DNA from: Paenibacillaceae bacterium
GTDB lineage: Bacteria; Bacillota; Clostridia; Lachnospirales; Lachnospiraceae
Reading direction: 5' to 3'
Assembly: GCA_015057705.1 (NCBI GenBank)
Contig: SVDU01000003.1
Span: 186,001 to 250,000 of the forward strand
DNA length: 64,000 nucleotides
The stretch's first letter is position 1; each line of letters opens with the position of its first letter. Positions 1-9,069 of the stretch are shown here, in pieces. The notes below the pieces were generated by a model, which was not told the origin of the DNA, ran no database searches, and saw only the letters and a program-made list of their open reading frames with translations. Position numbers and translations under genes: made by a program.

Positions 1-925
1 TGTTTACAATTCCTGCCTGCAATGCTGACCAGTTAAGAGTACCGCCGCCCTCCAGCAATATGCTGTCAATTTTTTCTTCACCAAGTTTTGTCATGAGCTC
101 TGATAAATCCAAATGTCCATCTGACTGTTTTACAAATAGTATCCGGCATCCAGCGTTTCCATAGGCCTGCTGTGCCTGCAGATCTCTGCAGGATGTTGCG
201 ATTAAAGTCGGAACCTCATTTGCAGTCGTCACAATCTTTGATGTAAGCGGAAGACGCAGATTTGTATCGCAGATAATGCGAAGGGGGTTGCGTCCTCCCT
301 CCGTCCGACAGGTAAGAAGGGGATCATCTGCCATAACGGTACCAATTCCCACCATTATGGCACTGTAACGAAGCCGGTCTTTTTGTACGTTTTCCCTTGC
401 AGCTTTCCCGGTTATCCATTTGGAGTCGCCTGAATACGCTGCTGTTTTTCCGTCCATGGTCATGGCATATTTCATGACAACATATGGTTTCCCCGATTGG
501 ATAAAATGGAAAAATACTTCATTGAGCCTGTCACACTCCGATTTTCGTATTCCCTCTGTAACTTCAATTCCTTTTTCCAGCAGCTGTTTAATCCCCTTTC
601 CTTTGACCAAAGGGTTAGGATCCAAACTTCCAACTACGACTCTTCGGATTCCTGCATTTAGAATAGCTTCTGTACAGGGAGGAGTCTTTCCATAGTGGCA
701 GCAGGGTTCCAGTGTTACATAAAGAGTTGCCCCATCCGGAGATTCTTCACAGCTGGCAAGGGCATTTATTTCTGCGTGGGTAGCACCAAACTGCGCATGG
801 TACCCTGTGCCAATCACCCTTCCATCCTTTACAATTACAGCTCCAACCATTGGATTGGGATTTACAAAGCCACACCCATTTTTTGCAAGCTCCAAAGCCA
901 TACCCATACATTCCATGTCGTCCAT
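1..925 (-). CDS. ribD: Bifunctional riboflavin deaminase/reductase RibD, partial
   Basis: RibD carries out two early riboflavin steps: deamination of the pyrimidine and NADPH-dependent reduction of the ribosyl side chain. Reading from the ATG at 925, the deaminase zinc motif HAE is at residues 50-52 and PCCHYGKTPPC at 74-84, followed by the reductase domain with MKYAMTMDGKTA. About 308 residues are present; the C-terminus lies beyond base 1 (family about 360 residues). The site AAAGGTGG precedes the ATG; a second in-frame ATG lies at 916. It is preceded by an FMN riboswitch and terminator, so it is probably the first gene of a rib operon continuing to the left. Confidence 0.93.
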   Translation of the reverse strand, partial: MDDMECMGMALELAKNGCGFVNPNPMVGAVIVKDGRVIGTGYHAQFGATHAEINALASCEESPDGATLYVTLEPCCHYGKTPPCTEAILNAGIRRVVVGSLDPNPLVKGKGIKQLLEKGIEVTEGIRKSECDRLNEVFFHFIQSGKPYVVMKYAMTMDGKTAAYSGDSKWITGKAARENVQKDRLRYSAIMVGIGTVMADDPLLTCRTEGGRNPLRIICDTNLRLPLTSKIVTTANEVPTLIATSCRDLQAQQAYGNAGCRILFVKQSDGHLDLSELMTKLGEEKIDSILLEGGGTLNWSALQAGIVN

Positions 926-944
926 ATCACACCACCTTTCATTC

Positions 945-982
945 AAAAAAAATGCCTTGAACACAGGGTTCAGGGCATTTTT
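945..982 (-). terminator. Intrinsic terminator of the FMN riboswitch expression platform
   Basis: On the minus strand the arms TGCCCTGAA and TTCAAGGCA pair around a 7-base loop (one G-U) and are followed by eight T. It sits between the riboswitch aptamer and the ribD ribosome site, the usual place for FMN-dependent transcription attenuation. Confidence 0.8.
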
Positions 983-1092
983 CCGGCAATCCATCCATTG
1001 TTTATGGCCATCAACACAAAAAGCTCTGAAATGAAATGATCATTCCAGAGCGTGTTAATCAGCAGATATATCATAAATATGAAAAAGCTGCA

Positions 1093-1204
1093 TCATCTTC
1101 TTTCATCCAGACTTTACTGTCGGCTTCGGAGTTACACCGAATCATGCCTTGCGGCTCGTGGGCTATACCACCGGTAGGGAATTACACCCTGCCCTGAAGA
1201 TTGT
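1093..1204 (-). promoter_or_regulatory. FMN riboswitch (RFN element)
   Basis: The minus strand contains the conserved RFN blocks in order: CTTCAGGGCAGGGTG, then AATTCCCTACCGGTGGTAT, then AGCCCACGAGCC, then GATTCGGTGTAACTCCG and TGGATGAAAGAAGAT. The outer ends ATCTTC and GAAGAT pair as P1. This is a clear match to the FMN aptamer and should switch off ribD when FMN is plentiful through the terminator at 945-982. A second stem, GCTCTGGAATGA and its partner near 1025-1055, lies between aptamer and terminator and may belong to the antiterminator. Confidence 0.95.
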
Positions 1205-1219
1205 TGTTCAATTGGGGTT

Positions 1220-1248
1220 ATAATACTCCCCTATGAGATAAATGTCAA
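1220..1248 (-). promoter_or_regulatory. SigA-type promoter of the ribD leader
   Basis: On the minus strand there is TTGACA (1248-1243), a 17-base spacer and TATTAT (1225-1220), followed after about 20 bases by the FMN aptamer. The -35 is a perfect match and the -10 has one mismatch. Confidence 0.8.
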
Positions 1249-1330
1249 GTGAAAAAGTGAAAATCCCTTCTGCAAACTGTTCTGAAACGTCAGAATCCTA
1301 ACTATTATTATAAAAAAAATTAAATCATGC

Positions 1331-1391
1331 TTGCAATTCATACTGTTTTGGTATAGTATGAAATCACAAAGATATGTTAGTAAATACTAAC
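1331..1391 (+). promoter_or_regulatory. suf operon promoter with palindromic candidate operator
   Basis: TTGCAA at 1331-1336 and TAGTAT at 1354-1359 are 17 bases apart, about 75 bases before sufC. Just downstream of the expected start site lies the dyad GTTAGTAAATACTAAC (1376-1391; 7-base arms, 2-base centre). A second inverted pair, CATACT/AGTATG, spans the -10 (1339-1360). These placements fit repressor binding, but no regulator is encoded nearby, so its identity is unknown. Confidence 0.55.
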
Positions 1392-1433
1392 CATTAAATT
1401 CTCATTTGGGGAATAAAGGAGGTTGATTGATAT

Positions 1434-2198
1434 ATGAGTCATTCATTACTTGAAATTAAAGATTTAATTGTTTCTGTGGAAGATAAAATAATACTAAACG
1501 GAATTAATCTTTCCATAGGTTCGGGAGAACTTCATGTCCTTATGGGACCAAACGGAACAGGTAAATCCACTCTCGTATCTGCCATTATGGGGGATCCCCG
1601 GTTTCAGATTGAAAGCGGACAGATCCTTTTAGATGGGAAGGATATCACAGAAATGAAAGCAGACGAGCGAGCAAAAGCCGGTGTCTTTCTCTCATTCCAG
1701 GTTCCGGAAGAGATTCCGGGTGTCACTTTGGAAGATTTTCTCCGCACAGCGAAAGGCTCTCTTGAAAAACGTCCCCCAAAGATCCTGCAGTTTAAAAAGG
1801 AACTGAAAGAACAGATGAAAGCGTTAGATATGGATCCCAGTTATGCGGAACGGTACTTAAATGTTGGCTTTTCCGGCGGTGAAAAAAAGAAAACGGAGAT
1901 TCTTCAGCTTCTTATGCTACAGCCAAAGCTGGCTCTTTTAGACGAAACGGATTCCGGGCTTGATGTGGATGCAGTCCGTACCGTTACAAAAGGGATCCGG
2001 GCTTTTAAAAACCGGAAAAACGGGCTTTTCATCATTACACATAATGCCAGAATTTTAGAAGGTCTTGACGTGGATGTGGTACATGTACTGGAAGGAGGCA
2101 AAATAGCCTATACCGGCGGTCAGGAACTGATTTCAAAAATTACACAGGATGGCTTTGGCGTTCTGGGGAAGGGGGTTGGACTCCATGAAGGACTTTAA
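1434..2198 (+). CDS. sufC: Fe-S assembly ATPase SufC
   Basis: SufC is the cytoplasmic ABC-type ATPase of the SUF iron-sulfur scaffold SufBCD. The 254-residue protein shows a Walker A GPNGTGKST at 38-46, a signature FSGGE at 146-150 and a Walker B reaching LLDETDSGLD at about 169-178, typical of SufC. The ATG is preceded by AAAGGAGG about 12 bases upstream. It is the first gene of sufCBDSU and its end overlaps sufB by 14 bases, suggesting translational coupling. The order C-B-D-S-U differs from the Bacillus subtilis order C-D-S-U-B. Confidence 0.97.
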   Translation: MSHSLLEIKDLIVSVEDKIILNGINLSIGSGELHVLMGPNGTGKSTLVSAIMGDPRFQIESGQILLDGKDITEMKADERAKAGVFLSFQVPEEIPGVTLEDFLRTAKGSLEKRPPKILQFKKELKEQMKALDMDPSYAERYLNVGFSGGEKKKTEILQLLMLQPKLALLDETDSGLDVDAVRTVTKGIRAFKNRKNGLFIITHNARILEGLDVDVVHVLEGGKIAYTGGQELISKITQDGFGVLGKGVGLHEGL

Positions 2199-3603
2199 GG
2201 AGGAAAAAACAAGAGTCGACCAGGCTGATCGGACCATTTATGATGTGAAAGACAGGCTGGATCCGGCGTTCCTTATGGACTCCGGTATTACCCCGGAGAT
2301 TGTAAACCAGATCTCAAAGGAAAAAAATGAACCGGAATGGATGCGTCTGTTCCGCCTAAAATCATTAAAATTATATAATGAAATACCGCTTCCCACCTGG
2401 GGGCCATCTCTTGACGAACTGAATATGGATCAGATTGTCACTTATGTCCGTCCAAAATCAACCATGAAAGCCAAGTGGTCCGATGTCCCCGAGGATATCA
2501 AGGAAACCTTTGAACGTCTTGGAATTCCGAAAGCGGAGCGGAAATCTCTGGCAGGCGTGGGGGCACAGTACGACTCTGAAGTGGTTTACCACAATGTCCG
2601 TGCAGAGGTTGCTTCCCAAGGCGTAGTCTATACCGATATTGAGAGCGCTCTTACCGGCCCTTACAGTGAAATGATACGAAAGCATTTTATGAAACTGGTA
2701 CCTCCGTCTGACCACAAGTTTGCGGCTCTTCACGGAGCAGTCTGGTCCGGAGGTTCTTTTGTTTATGTCCCCGCAGGAGTTTCGGTTGAAATCCCGCTTC
2801 AGTCCTATTTCAGGCTTAACGCTCCGGGTGCTGGTCAGTTTGAGCATACGCTGATTATTGTAGAGGAAGGAGCCTATCTTCATTTTATAGAAGGCTGTTC
2901 CGCTCCCAGATACTACGTTGCCAATCTGCATGCAGGCTGTGTGGAGCTGTATGTTGGTAAAAATGCAAGACTCCGCTACTCCACCATCGAGAACTGGTCC
3001 AAGAATATGTACAATTTAAACACAAAACGCGCCTCAGTGGAGGAAGGCGGAACTGTTGAATGGATCTCAGGGTCCTTTGGCTCCCATATCTCCTACCTAT
3101 ACCCCATGAGCATTTTGAAAGGGAAAAAGGCACGTATGGAGTTTACAGGCATCACATTTGCGGGAGAAGGACAGAACCTGGATACAGGTGCGAAGGTTCT
3201 CCACGCTGCTCCGGATACCACCTCTCACATTTCAACCAAATCCATATCCAGGGATGGTGGCAATTCCACATTCCGAAGCGTGGTAACCGTTACGGAAAAA
3301 GCAGAAGGAAGCAAATCAGCGGTTTCCTGTGAATCACTGATGCTTGACAGTATTTCCCGTTCCGATACCATACCGGTTATGGATATCTCCTGTAATCAGG
3401 CAGATATCGGTCATGAGGCAAAAATCGGAAGAATCAGTGAATCAGCAATCTTTTATCTGATGAGCCGCGGTCTGTCCGAGGATGATGCAAGAGCTTTAAT
3501 CGTAGGCGGTTTTGCAGAACCCATTGCAAAAGAACTGCCGTTAGAATATGCGGTGGAAATGAACAATCTAATTCATCTTGAAATGAAAGGAAGCATTGGC
3601 TGA
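2185..3603 (+). CDS. sufB: Fe-S scaffold protein SufB
   Basis: SufB is the scaffold subunit on which Fe-S clusters are built with SufC and SufD. The length from the ATG at 2185 is 472 residues, close to the usual 465-470. The beta-helix SufBD core is recognisable, with conserved segments such as VPAGVSVEIPLQSYFR, ENWSKNMYNLNTKR and the C-terminal SRGLSEDDARALIV. An upstream in-frame ATG at 2149 would add 12 residues lying inside sufC; 2185 fits the family N-terminus better. It is followed after 16 bases by sufD. Confidence 0.96.
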   Translation: MKDFKEEKTRVDQADRTIYDVKDRLDPAFLMDSGITPEIVNQISKEKNEPEWMRLFRLKSLKLYNEIPLPTWGPSLDELNMDQIVTYVRPKSTMKAKWSDVPEDIKETFERLGIPKAERKSLAGVGAQYDSEVVYHNVRAEVASQGVVYTDIESALTGPYSEMIRKHFMKLVPPSDHKFAALHGAVWSGGSFVYVPAGVSVEIPLQSYFRLNAPGAGQFEHTLIIVEEGAYLHFIEGCSAPRYYVANLHAGCVELYVGKNARLRYSTIENWSKNMYNLNTKRASVEEGGTVEWISGSFGSHISYLYPMSILKGKKARMEFTGITFAGEGQNLDTGAKVLHAAPDTTSHISTKSISRDGGNSTFRSVVTVTEKAEGSKSAVSCESLMLDSISRSDTIPVMDISCNQADIGHEAKIGRISESAIFYLMSRGLSEDDARALIVGGFAEPIAKELPLEYAVEMNNLIHLEMKGSIG

Positions 3604-3619
3604 AAGGAGGAACGAAACT

Positions 3620-4705
3620 ATGAATACACAAATTAATCGGCTCCCCGTTCCTACCTGGAACCGGACCGGAGTAAACTGGCTGGATCAAAAAGCACTGCCT
3701 CCTGACAGAGAATATATACAAGGCAGACACCTTCCTTATGACGGCATTCTTCCTCATGGAATCACTCTGATGGACCATCTCCCAGCAGATGTTGCTGAAA
3801 TTAAAAGTGGTATGGGGGAATGGCTGGATGAATTTATCAGAAATGGCGCAGATAAAACCTGTTACTTATTGGGTGATGGCATTGCCAGTGAACCTGTTAT
3901 CATCACACAGAATCTAGATCATACCCAGCCAGTTATCAGAACTCATTTTGCCATAAAAGCAAAACCGGGAAGTAACCTTACAGTGGTTCAGATTAATCGA
4001 GGGGATGCAAAAGGCGGTGTTATTGAAAATTTAACTCAGATAGATGCCCAGGCAGATTCCTTTGTCCGCCTCATTTCCATCCAGTTGCTGGGAAAGAACA
4101 GCCAGAGCTTTGATGCCGTTGGCGCACGCATTGGAAAAGGCGCAAAAGTAGAACTGATTCGTGCCGTATTTGGCGGAAAAACTGCTGCCTGCGGATCAAT
4201 GGCTCATCTGGAAGGTCAGGGAGGAGGCTATCAGCAGGATACCGCATACTTTACTGATGAGGATCAGATTTTTGACTTTAATGACATTGCCAGCCACATT
4301 GGGCGGGAAACAGTTAGTGAAATGCATACCGCCGGAGTTCTCTCAGGCCGCAGCAGCAAGATTTTAAGAGGAACCATTGACTTTAAAGCAGGATCCTCAC
4401 ACTCCGTCGGACACGAAAATGAAACCGTACTTCTATTAAGCCCCAGCGCCAGAAACAGGACAGTTCCCTTAATCCTTTGCGGAGAAGAGGCTGTGGAAGG
4501 ACAGCATGCGGCCACTCTGGGCCGGTTTGATGAGAAACATCTCTACTATCTCTGTTCCAGAGGGCTTAGCCTGATGGAGGCAAAGCGTATGCTGGTAGAA
4601 GCCCGTTTTATGCCGGTGCTTAACAAAATCACTCAGGACGATCTGCGCCAGGAGATTCTGACTATCATTGAAAGGAGGCTTGATGAACATGAAATCAGTT
4701 CGTGA
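3620..4705 (+). CDS. sufD: Fe-S assembly protein SufD
   Basis: SufD is the SufB paralogue that completes the SufBC2D scaffold and is needed for iron entry. The 361-residue protein has the SufBD beta-helix core and the C-terminal pattern GRFDEKHLYYLCSRGLSLMEA, parallel to the end of SufB. The ATG at 3620 is chosen because AAAGGAGG lies 9 bases upstream; an upstream start at 3596 would sit inside the end of sufB. The end overlaps the start of sufS by about 20 bases, so translation is probably coupled. Confidence 0.94.
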   Translation: MNTQINRLPVPTWNRTGVNWLDQKALPPDREYIQGRHLPYDGILPHGITLMDHLPADVAEIKSGMGEWLDEFIRNGADKTCYLLGDGIASEPVIITQNLDHTQPVIRTHFAIKAKPGSNLTVVQINRGDAKGGVIENLTQIDAQADSFVRLISIQLLGKNSQSFDAVGARIGKGAKVELIRAVFGGKTAACGSMAHLEGQGGGYQQDTAYFTDEDQIFDFNDIASHIGRETVSEMHTAGVLSGRSSKILRGTIDFKAGSSHSVGHENETVLLLSPSARNRTVPLILCGEEAVEGQHAATLGRFDEKHLYYLCSRGLSLMEAKRMLVEARFMPVLNKITQDDLRQEILTIIERRLDEHEISS

Positions 4706-5909
4706 TCAGTTTCCCATACTTTCCGTCCCGGAAAATGATAAGAGACTGATATACTTAGATAATGCAGCAACTTCTTTCAAGCCTCTGTCAGTTTTAAAGG
4801 CAGTGGATGATTATTACCGCATGGATAATGCCAATCCACACAGGGGCGTTTACACTTTAGGTGTCCGATCCACAGATATTCATGAAAACGCCAGACTGAC
4901 CGCAGCCCGCTTTGTAAACGCCGGCCCGGAGGAAATTATTTTCACCCAGAATGCCACCGAAGCTCTCAATCTTGTCGCTTACAGCTATGGCATGGAGTTT
5001 TTAAAAGAGGGGGATGAAATTCTTATCTCCGTGGCAGAACATCACAGCAATCTGGTTCCCTGGCAAAGAGTTGCAAAGCACACGGGTTCCAGGCTGGTTT
5101 ATCTATATCCAGGATCAGACGGGCGGATCACAGAAGAAGAACTGGATCAGAAAATAAACCCGCGCACAAGGCTGATTGCCATTGCCCATGTATCAAACGT
5201 ACTGGGTACGGAAGCACCGGTAAAATCCATTGTGAAACGAGCCCGTTTACATGGTGCTGCAGTCGTTTTAGACTGTGCCCAGAGTGTCGCTCATATGCCG
5301 GTTGATGTAAAAGAGCTGGGCGTGGACTTTGCAGCATTTTCCGGTCATAAAATGTACGCCCCAATGGGCATTGGCGTTCTATACGGCAAAAAAGAACTGC
5401 TTGATAAAATGCCCCCGTTTTTAAGCGGAGGTGATATGATTGCAAGCGTCCATGAACAGACATCTTCCTATGCAGAAGTCCCCCGCCGTTTTGAGGCAGG
5501 AACGAGAAATGTAGGCGGAGAAGCGGGTCTTGCTGCAGCCATAGAATATATAAATTCCATAGGCTGGGAAACAATTCGTACCCATGAATATGCGCTGATG
5601 GATCAGGCCCTGAAAGGTCTTAATGCTCTGCCCTATATTACCGTATACGGCAGTACCGACAGCCGTGACCGGCATGGGGTCATCTCCTTTAATGTAGATG
5701 GAGTTCATCCCCATGATACAGCATCAATTCTGGATTCAGAAGGAATTGCAGTCCGTGCCGGCCATCACTGTGCACAGCCATTAATGGAATACCTGGGAAT
5801 CGGATCCTGTGTCCGGGCAAGCATTGCCATCTACAATACAGAGGAAGATATTTCGGTATTTTTAAATAGCTTAGGACAGGTAAGGAGGTGGATGGGTTAT
5901 GGAGCTTAA
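4683..5909 (+). CDS. sufS: Cysteine desulfurase SufS
   Basis: SufS is a PLP enzyme that takes sulfur from cysteine and hands it as persulfide to SufU. From the ATG at 4683 (408 residues) the PLP lysine is K223 in FSGHKMYAP, the PLP-binding H120/D197 regions are present, and the catalytic cysteine is C363 in RAGHHCAQPL, the group II signature. A second start at 4689 is equally possible: GGAGG lies 4 bases before the first ATG and 10 before the second. The gene overlaps sufD upstream and sufU downstream. Confidence 0.96.
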   Translation: MNMKSVRDQFPILSVPENDKRLIYLDNAATSFKPLSVLKAVDDYYRMDNANPHRGVYTLGVRSTDIHENARLTAARFVNAGPEEIIFTQNATEALNLVAYSYGMEFLKEGDEILISVAEHHSNLVPWQRVAKHTGSRLVYLYPGSDGRITEEELDQKINPRTRLIAIAHVSNVLGTEAPVKSIVKRARLHGAAVVLDCAQSVAHMPVDVKELGVDFAAFSGHKMYAPMGIGVLYGKKELLDKMPPFLSGGDMIASVHEQTSSYAEVPRRFEAGTRNVGGEAGLAAAIEYINSIGWETIRTHEYALMDQALKGLNALPYITVYGSTDSRDRHGVISFNVDGVHPHDTASILDSEGIAVRAGHHCAQPLMEYLGIGSCVRASIAIYNTEEDISVFLNSLGQVRRWMGYGA

Positions 5910-6342
5910 CGCTTTATACAATCAGATTATCGTAGAAAACAGTCGTTCCAATCAAAACCGTCATAAAGTATCTGATGCGACAGCCAGCCTGGAAGGAGTC
6001 AATCCCAGCTGCGGCGATGACATCGTTCTGGAACTTCGGGTGAAGGACGGAATCATTGAAGATGCCGGCTTTACTGGAGAAGGCTGTGCCATTTCCCAGG
6101 CTTCTGCATCTCTCATGATTGATCTCATTCTTGGAAAGCCGGTAGAGGAGGCCCAGAAACTGCTTCAGACCTTTCTCGGAATGATAAAAGGAGAAATATC
6201 AGATGAGGAGCAGTTGGAATTCCTGGAGGATGCAATTGCTCTCCAGGGAATCTCTCATATGCCGGGCAGAGTGAAATGTGCTGTCCTTCCCTGGCATACA
6301 TTAATGGGAATCCTTGATGAAAAGGAAACAGAAAATAAATAA
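5899..6342 (+). CDS. sufU: Zinc-dependent sulfurtransferase SufU
   Basis: SufU is the zinc protein that accepts persulfide from SufS in Firmicutes. The 147-residue sequence keeps the zinc and sulfur ligands: C38 and D40 in NPSCGDD, C63 in GEGCAISQAS and C127 in RVKCAVLPW. It starts 11 bases before the sufS stop, with AAGGAGG upstream. It is the last gene of the suf operon and is followed by a strong hairpin terminator. Confidence 0.95.
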   Translation: MELNALYNQIIVENSRSNQNRHKVSDATASLEGVNPSCGDDIVLELRVKDGIIEDAGFTGEGCAISQASASLMIDLILGKPVEEAQKLLQTFLGMIKGEISDEEQLEFLEDAIALQGISHMPGRVKCAVLPWHTLMGILDEKETENK

Positions 6343-6350
6343 TGACAGCA

Positions 6351-6413
6351 AAAAACGTCCGGAGTTGGTTTTGGAAATGTATCCTGAAACCGATTCCGGA
6401 CGTTTTAATTTTT
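6351..6413. terminator. Bidirectional terminator between sufU and pepT
   Basis: Arms of about 20 bases (AAAACGTCCGGA... and ...TCCGGACGTTTT, a few mismatches in the upper stem) enclose a short loop. A-rich sequence on one side and TTTTAATTTTTATT on the other let it serve both convergent operons. Confidence 0.8.
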
Positions 6414-6439
6414 ATTCAAGCAATTACTTATTCTAACAA

Positions 6440-7666
6440 TTACTTTTCAGCAAACTTTTCAACAATTTTAAGAAGCAGCTTTACTACCTTTTCCATAGAC
6501 TGAACTGGAACAAATTCAAATTTCCCATGATAATTGTATCCACCGGTGCAAAGGTTTGGACAGGGAAGTCCTTCGTAGGATAAACGTGCTCCGTCCGTAC
6601 CGCCTCTGATCGGAGTAACCAGCGGCTCAATACCCAGATCTTCCATGGCGGTTTTTGCAATGTTGATCAGGTACATATGGGGCTCAATCTTTTCTTTCAT
6701 GTTAAAATAGCTGTCTTTTAAAATCAACTCTACTGTCCCGCTTTGATATCTGTGATTTAAGTAATCTGCCACGCGGGTCATAAATTCTTTCTTATCTTCA
6801 AACTTCTTCTTGCTATGATCACGGATAATATAATCCAGTCTGGCTTCCTCTACAGATCCGCTCATGGAATCCAGGTGGTAGAATCCTTCGTATCCTTCGG
6901 TATACATTGGATTTTCCGCTGACGGAAGCATATTGTGAAATTCCATTCCCATTAAAAGTGCATTTCTCATTCTACCTTTGGAAGAACCGGGATGGATGCT
7001 GGATCCATGAATTAAAACTCTGGCAGAAGCAGCATTGAAGTTTTCGTACTCCAGCTCTCCTAACCCACCGCCATCCACGGTATAAGCAACATCAGCAGCA
7101 AATCCTTTTACATCAAAGAAATCTGCCCCTCTGCCCACTTCTTCATCCGGTGTAAATCCGATTCGAATGGTTCCATGAGGAATTTCCGGATGGGCAAGTA
7201 AGTATTCCGCCATAGTCATGATCTCAGCCACACCAGCCTTATCATCTGCTCCTAGCAGAGTAGTCCCATCTGTAGTGATAATATCCTGTCCGATATATTT
7301 TAATAAATCCGGAAAATCTTCCGGGCTCATGGTAAGTCCTGTGTCCGCATTCATCAGAATATTCTTACCATCGTAATTCTTTACGATCTGCGGCTTTACA
7401 TTAGCGCCTGAGTAGGCCGGTGAGGTATCCATGTGGGCGATAAATCCCAGTACAGGGACTGTTTTATCTATAGTTGCCGGGATGGTAGCATACACATAGC
7501 AGTGCTCGTCAATTCTTACGTCTGCGGCCTTCATAGCCTGCAGTTCTTTTACCAGTTCTTCCGCAAGTATCCGCTGTTTGGATGTACTTGGAACAGCGTC
7601 AACCTCATCCTTTGACTGGGTATCATAGGATACATATTTTAAAAAATGATTGATCACTTCTGACAT
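6440..7666 (-). CDS. pepT: Peptidase T (tripeptide aminopeptidase)
   Basis: PepT is an M20B zinc metallopeptidase that removes the N-terminal residue from tripeptides in the cytoplasm. From the ATG at 7666 it has 408 residues, the family length. Metal and catalytic motifs are visible: HMDTSP at 78-83, LLGADDKAG, and [10 protein letters not shown] with the catalytic glutamate. The C-terminus carries [15 protein letters not shown]. An in-frame upstream ATG at 7774 adds 36 residues without family similarity; AGAGGCG sits before 7666. It is a single gene facing sufU. Confidence 0.95.
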   Translation of the reverse strand: MSEVINHFLKYVSYDTQSKDEVDAVPSTSKQRILAEELVKELQAMKAADVRIDEHCYVYATIPATIDKTVPVLGFIAHMDTSPAYSGANVKPQIVKNYDGKNILMNADTGLTMSPEDFPDLLKYIGQDIITTDGTTLLGADDKAGVAEIMTMAEYLLAHPEIPHGTIRIGFTPDEEVGRGADFFDVKGFAADVAYTVDGGGLGELEYENFNAASARVLIHGSSIHPGSSKGRMRNALLMGMEFHNMLPSAENPMYTEGYEGFYHLDSMSGSVEEARLDYIIRDHSKKKFEDKKEFMTRVADYLNHRYQSGTVELILKDSYFNMKEKIEPHMYLINIAKTAMEDLGIEPLVTPIRGGTDGARLSYEGLPCPNLCTGGYNYHGKFEFVPVQSMEKVVKLLLKIVEKFAEK

Positions 7667-7812
7667 TGTTAATCGCCTCTTTTTCAATATATTTCTGGTA
7701 ACGGCGTAAATGAATTCAGCCGGATCCAGTTCTCCTGAAGGTTCTGTATTCTCCGGTAGTATTCTCCGGATCAACCGGAAAAATCACCAGAAAGGACCAT
7801 TTGGATTTCCTT

Positions 7813-7841
7813 ATTATACCATAAGGCTCTTTTAATGTCTA
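7813..7841 (-). promoter_or_regulatory. SigA-type promoter upstream of pepT
   Basis: TAGACA, a 17-base spacer and TATAAT on the minus strand. This leaves a leader of about 140 bases before pepT, which contains a direct repeat of CCGGAGAATAC near 7745-7775 of unknown meaning. Confidence 0.6.
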
Positions 7842-7880
7842 TGTAGCCTGAAAACCATATTTTAATTGTATCGTCGGTTT

Positions 7881-8483
7881 CTATTCTATTTCATCGTCAC
7901 TTACTGCAATCAATTTAGAATTATCTAAATATTCTCCCAGCATAATTTTTACATCAGACTCCTTTAAGAAAAACATACTCTCCTCTTTTAATATATTTTT
8001 TATTATAGAGATAATCCACACATCCGCTATACTGCGAAACTTTTGCTGCAACTGTATTAACATATCATTTATTTCATGCCTTAACACGCGAGTCTGCTTA
8101 TTGAATTTTCCGATGATATCTTTTTCAATGTTATAATAACAATCAAATATATATATAAAATCCCATAATCCCGTGCAATCAATTTCTGAAACGCAGTCTC
8201 TTGTATCGTAGAAGTCGATTCTATAGCATGGAGAATGATCAAGGAAGCTTGTATGTAAAAATGATAAATACACCCATTCCAGTATCCCCTCCTCGCCGGT
8301 ATCTTGTAATTTTATGTATTGGCTGTAAATATTATTAAGTACAATTTTTAGACTATCAGTAATTTCAGCAATATATGAATCAATTTCTTTTTCTATCTTC
8401 TGTGAATACCATAGATAACGATCATCTGCAATAGTCTGCAGCTCATTTATAACTTTATTTTTCAAATTTGCTTCATTAATCAA
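7881..8483 (-). CDS. Hypothetical protein, AT-rich accessory region
   Basis: Not recognised. The predicted 200-residue protein is soluble, rich in Ile, Asp, Glu and Lys, has no signal peptide or clear membrane segment, and appears mostly alpha-helical. The start is a TTG at 8483, supported by AAGGAG 9 bases upstream and by the absence of an in-frame ATG nearby. It lies 31 bases downstream of the DUF2628-like gene and is probably the last gene of that operon. Its base composition is clearly more AT-rich than the flanking housekeeping genes. An immunity-type or accessory role is possible but nothing in the sequence proves it. Confidence 0.6.
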   Translation of the reverse strand: MINEANLKNKVINELQTIADDRYLWYSQKIEKEIDSYIAEITDSLKIVLNNIYSQYIKLQDTGEEGILEWVYLSFLHTSFLDHSPCYRIDFYDTRDCVSEIDCTGLWDFIYIFDCYYNIEKDIIGKFNKQTRVLRHEINDMLIQLQQKFRSIADVWIISIIKNILKEESMFFLKESDVKIMLGEYLDNSKLIAVSDDEIE

Positions 8484-8514
8484 TTATCAAGACTCCTTCT
8501 TTTAATAAGCCAGT

Positions 8515-9069
8515 CTAGATTTGGGCCATTACAGTGGCCATTGCAATTCCAATTGCGCCTACAACAGCATCTCCAAAATCTAGTAAAATTAAAAAAACAA
8601 TTGCACTCCATATAGAAGCACCTTTACATTCTACAGAATTTGCCAACCTTTGAATTATACTTCGTTTTTTTCCATCTTCCCAATAAGAAGCATCTATTCT
8701 CTTTTGTATCTTCCACCAGTAGATGGAATCAGCCATCTTTCCTATTATCACAAATTTTACAATCCAAAGTAAAAATAATAACAGTCCGGCAGATTCTTTG
8801 GTATATATTATATTTGCCAAAACTAACATATCAATAATAAACGAAGCGAATAATGTAATTACAGAAGAAATGAACCATAATAACAATCCTTCTATCCACA
8901 TCATTCGATAAGCAAACCATGATGGACCAAAAAATGCAGCGGCTCCATTAAATTTTTTCTTTCTATCAATTTGTCTGAATCTATTTAAGTACTCTTCTTG
9001 ATTTTTTTCCAGATATCCTCTTATCTCAGATATTGAATATCCGCCTATCTGGTTTTCATCATAGTCCAT
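8515..9069 (-). CDS. DUF2628-like multi-spanning membrane protein
   Basis: The 184-residue protein has a polar N-terminal region of about 40 residues, then FNGAAAFFGPSWFAYRMMW, which resembles the conserved start of DUF2628 membrane proteins, followed by three or four hydrophobic segments at about 55-80, 83-110 and 155-180. Function is unknown for the family. The ATG at 9069 is chosen because GAGGAG lies 8 bases upstream; a GTG at 9078 would overlap that site. The start overlaps the end of the broken TPR gene by 11 bases, indicating co-translation. Confidence 0.65.
   Translation of the reverse strand: MDYDENQIGGYSISEIRGYLEKNQEEYLNRFRQIDRKKKFNGAAAFFGPSWFAYRMMWIEGLLLWFISSVITLFASFIIDMLVLANIIYTKESAGLLLFLLWIVKFVIIGKMADSIYWWKIQKRIDASYWEDGKKRSIIQRLANSVECKGASIWSAIVFLILLDFGDAVVGAIGIAMATVMAQI

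Noticed and set aside
420-1039. Overlapping plus-strand ORFs across ribD
   Set aside because: They mirror the RibD coding frame and the terminator hairpin; the minus-strand RibD protein has clear family motifs.
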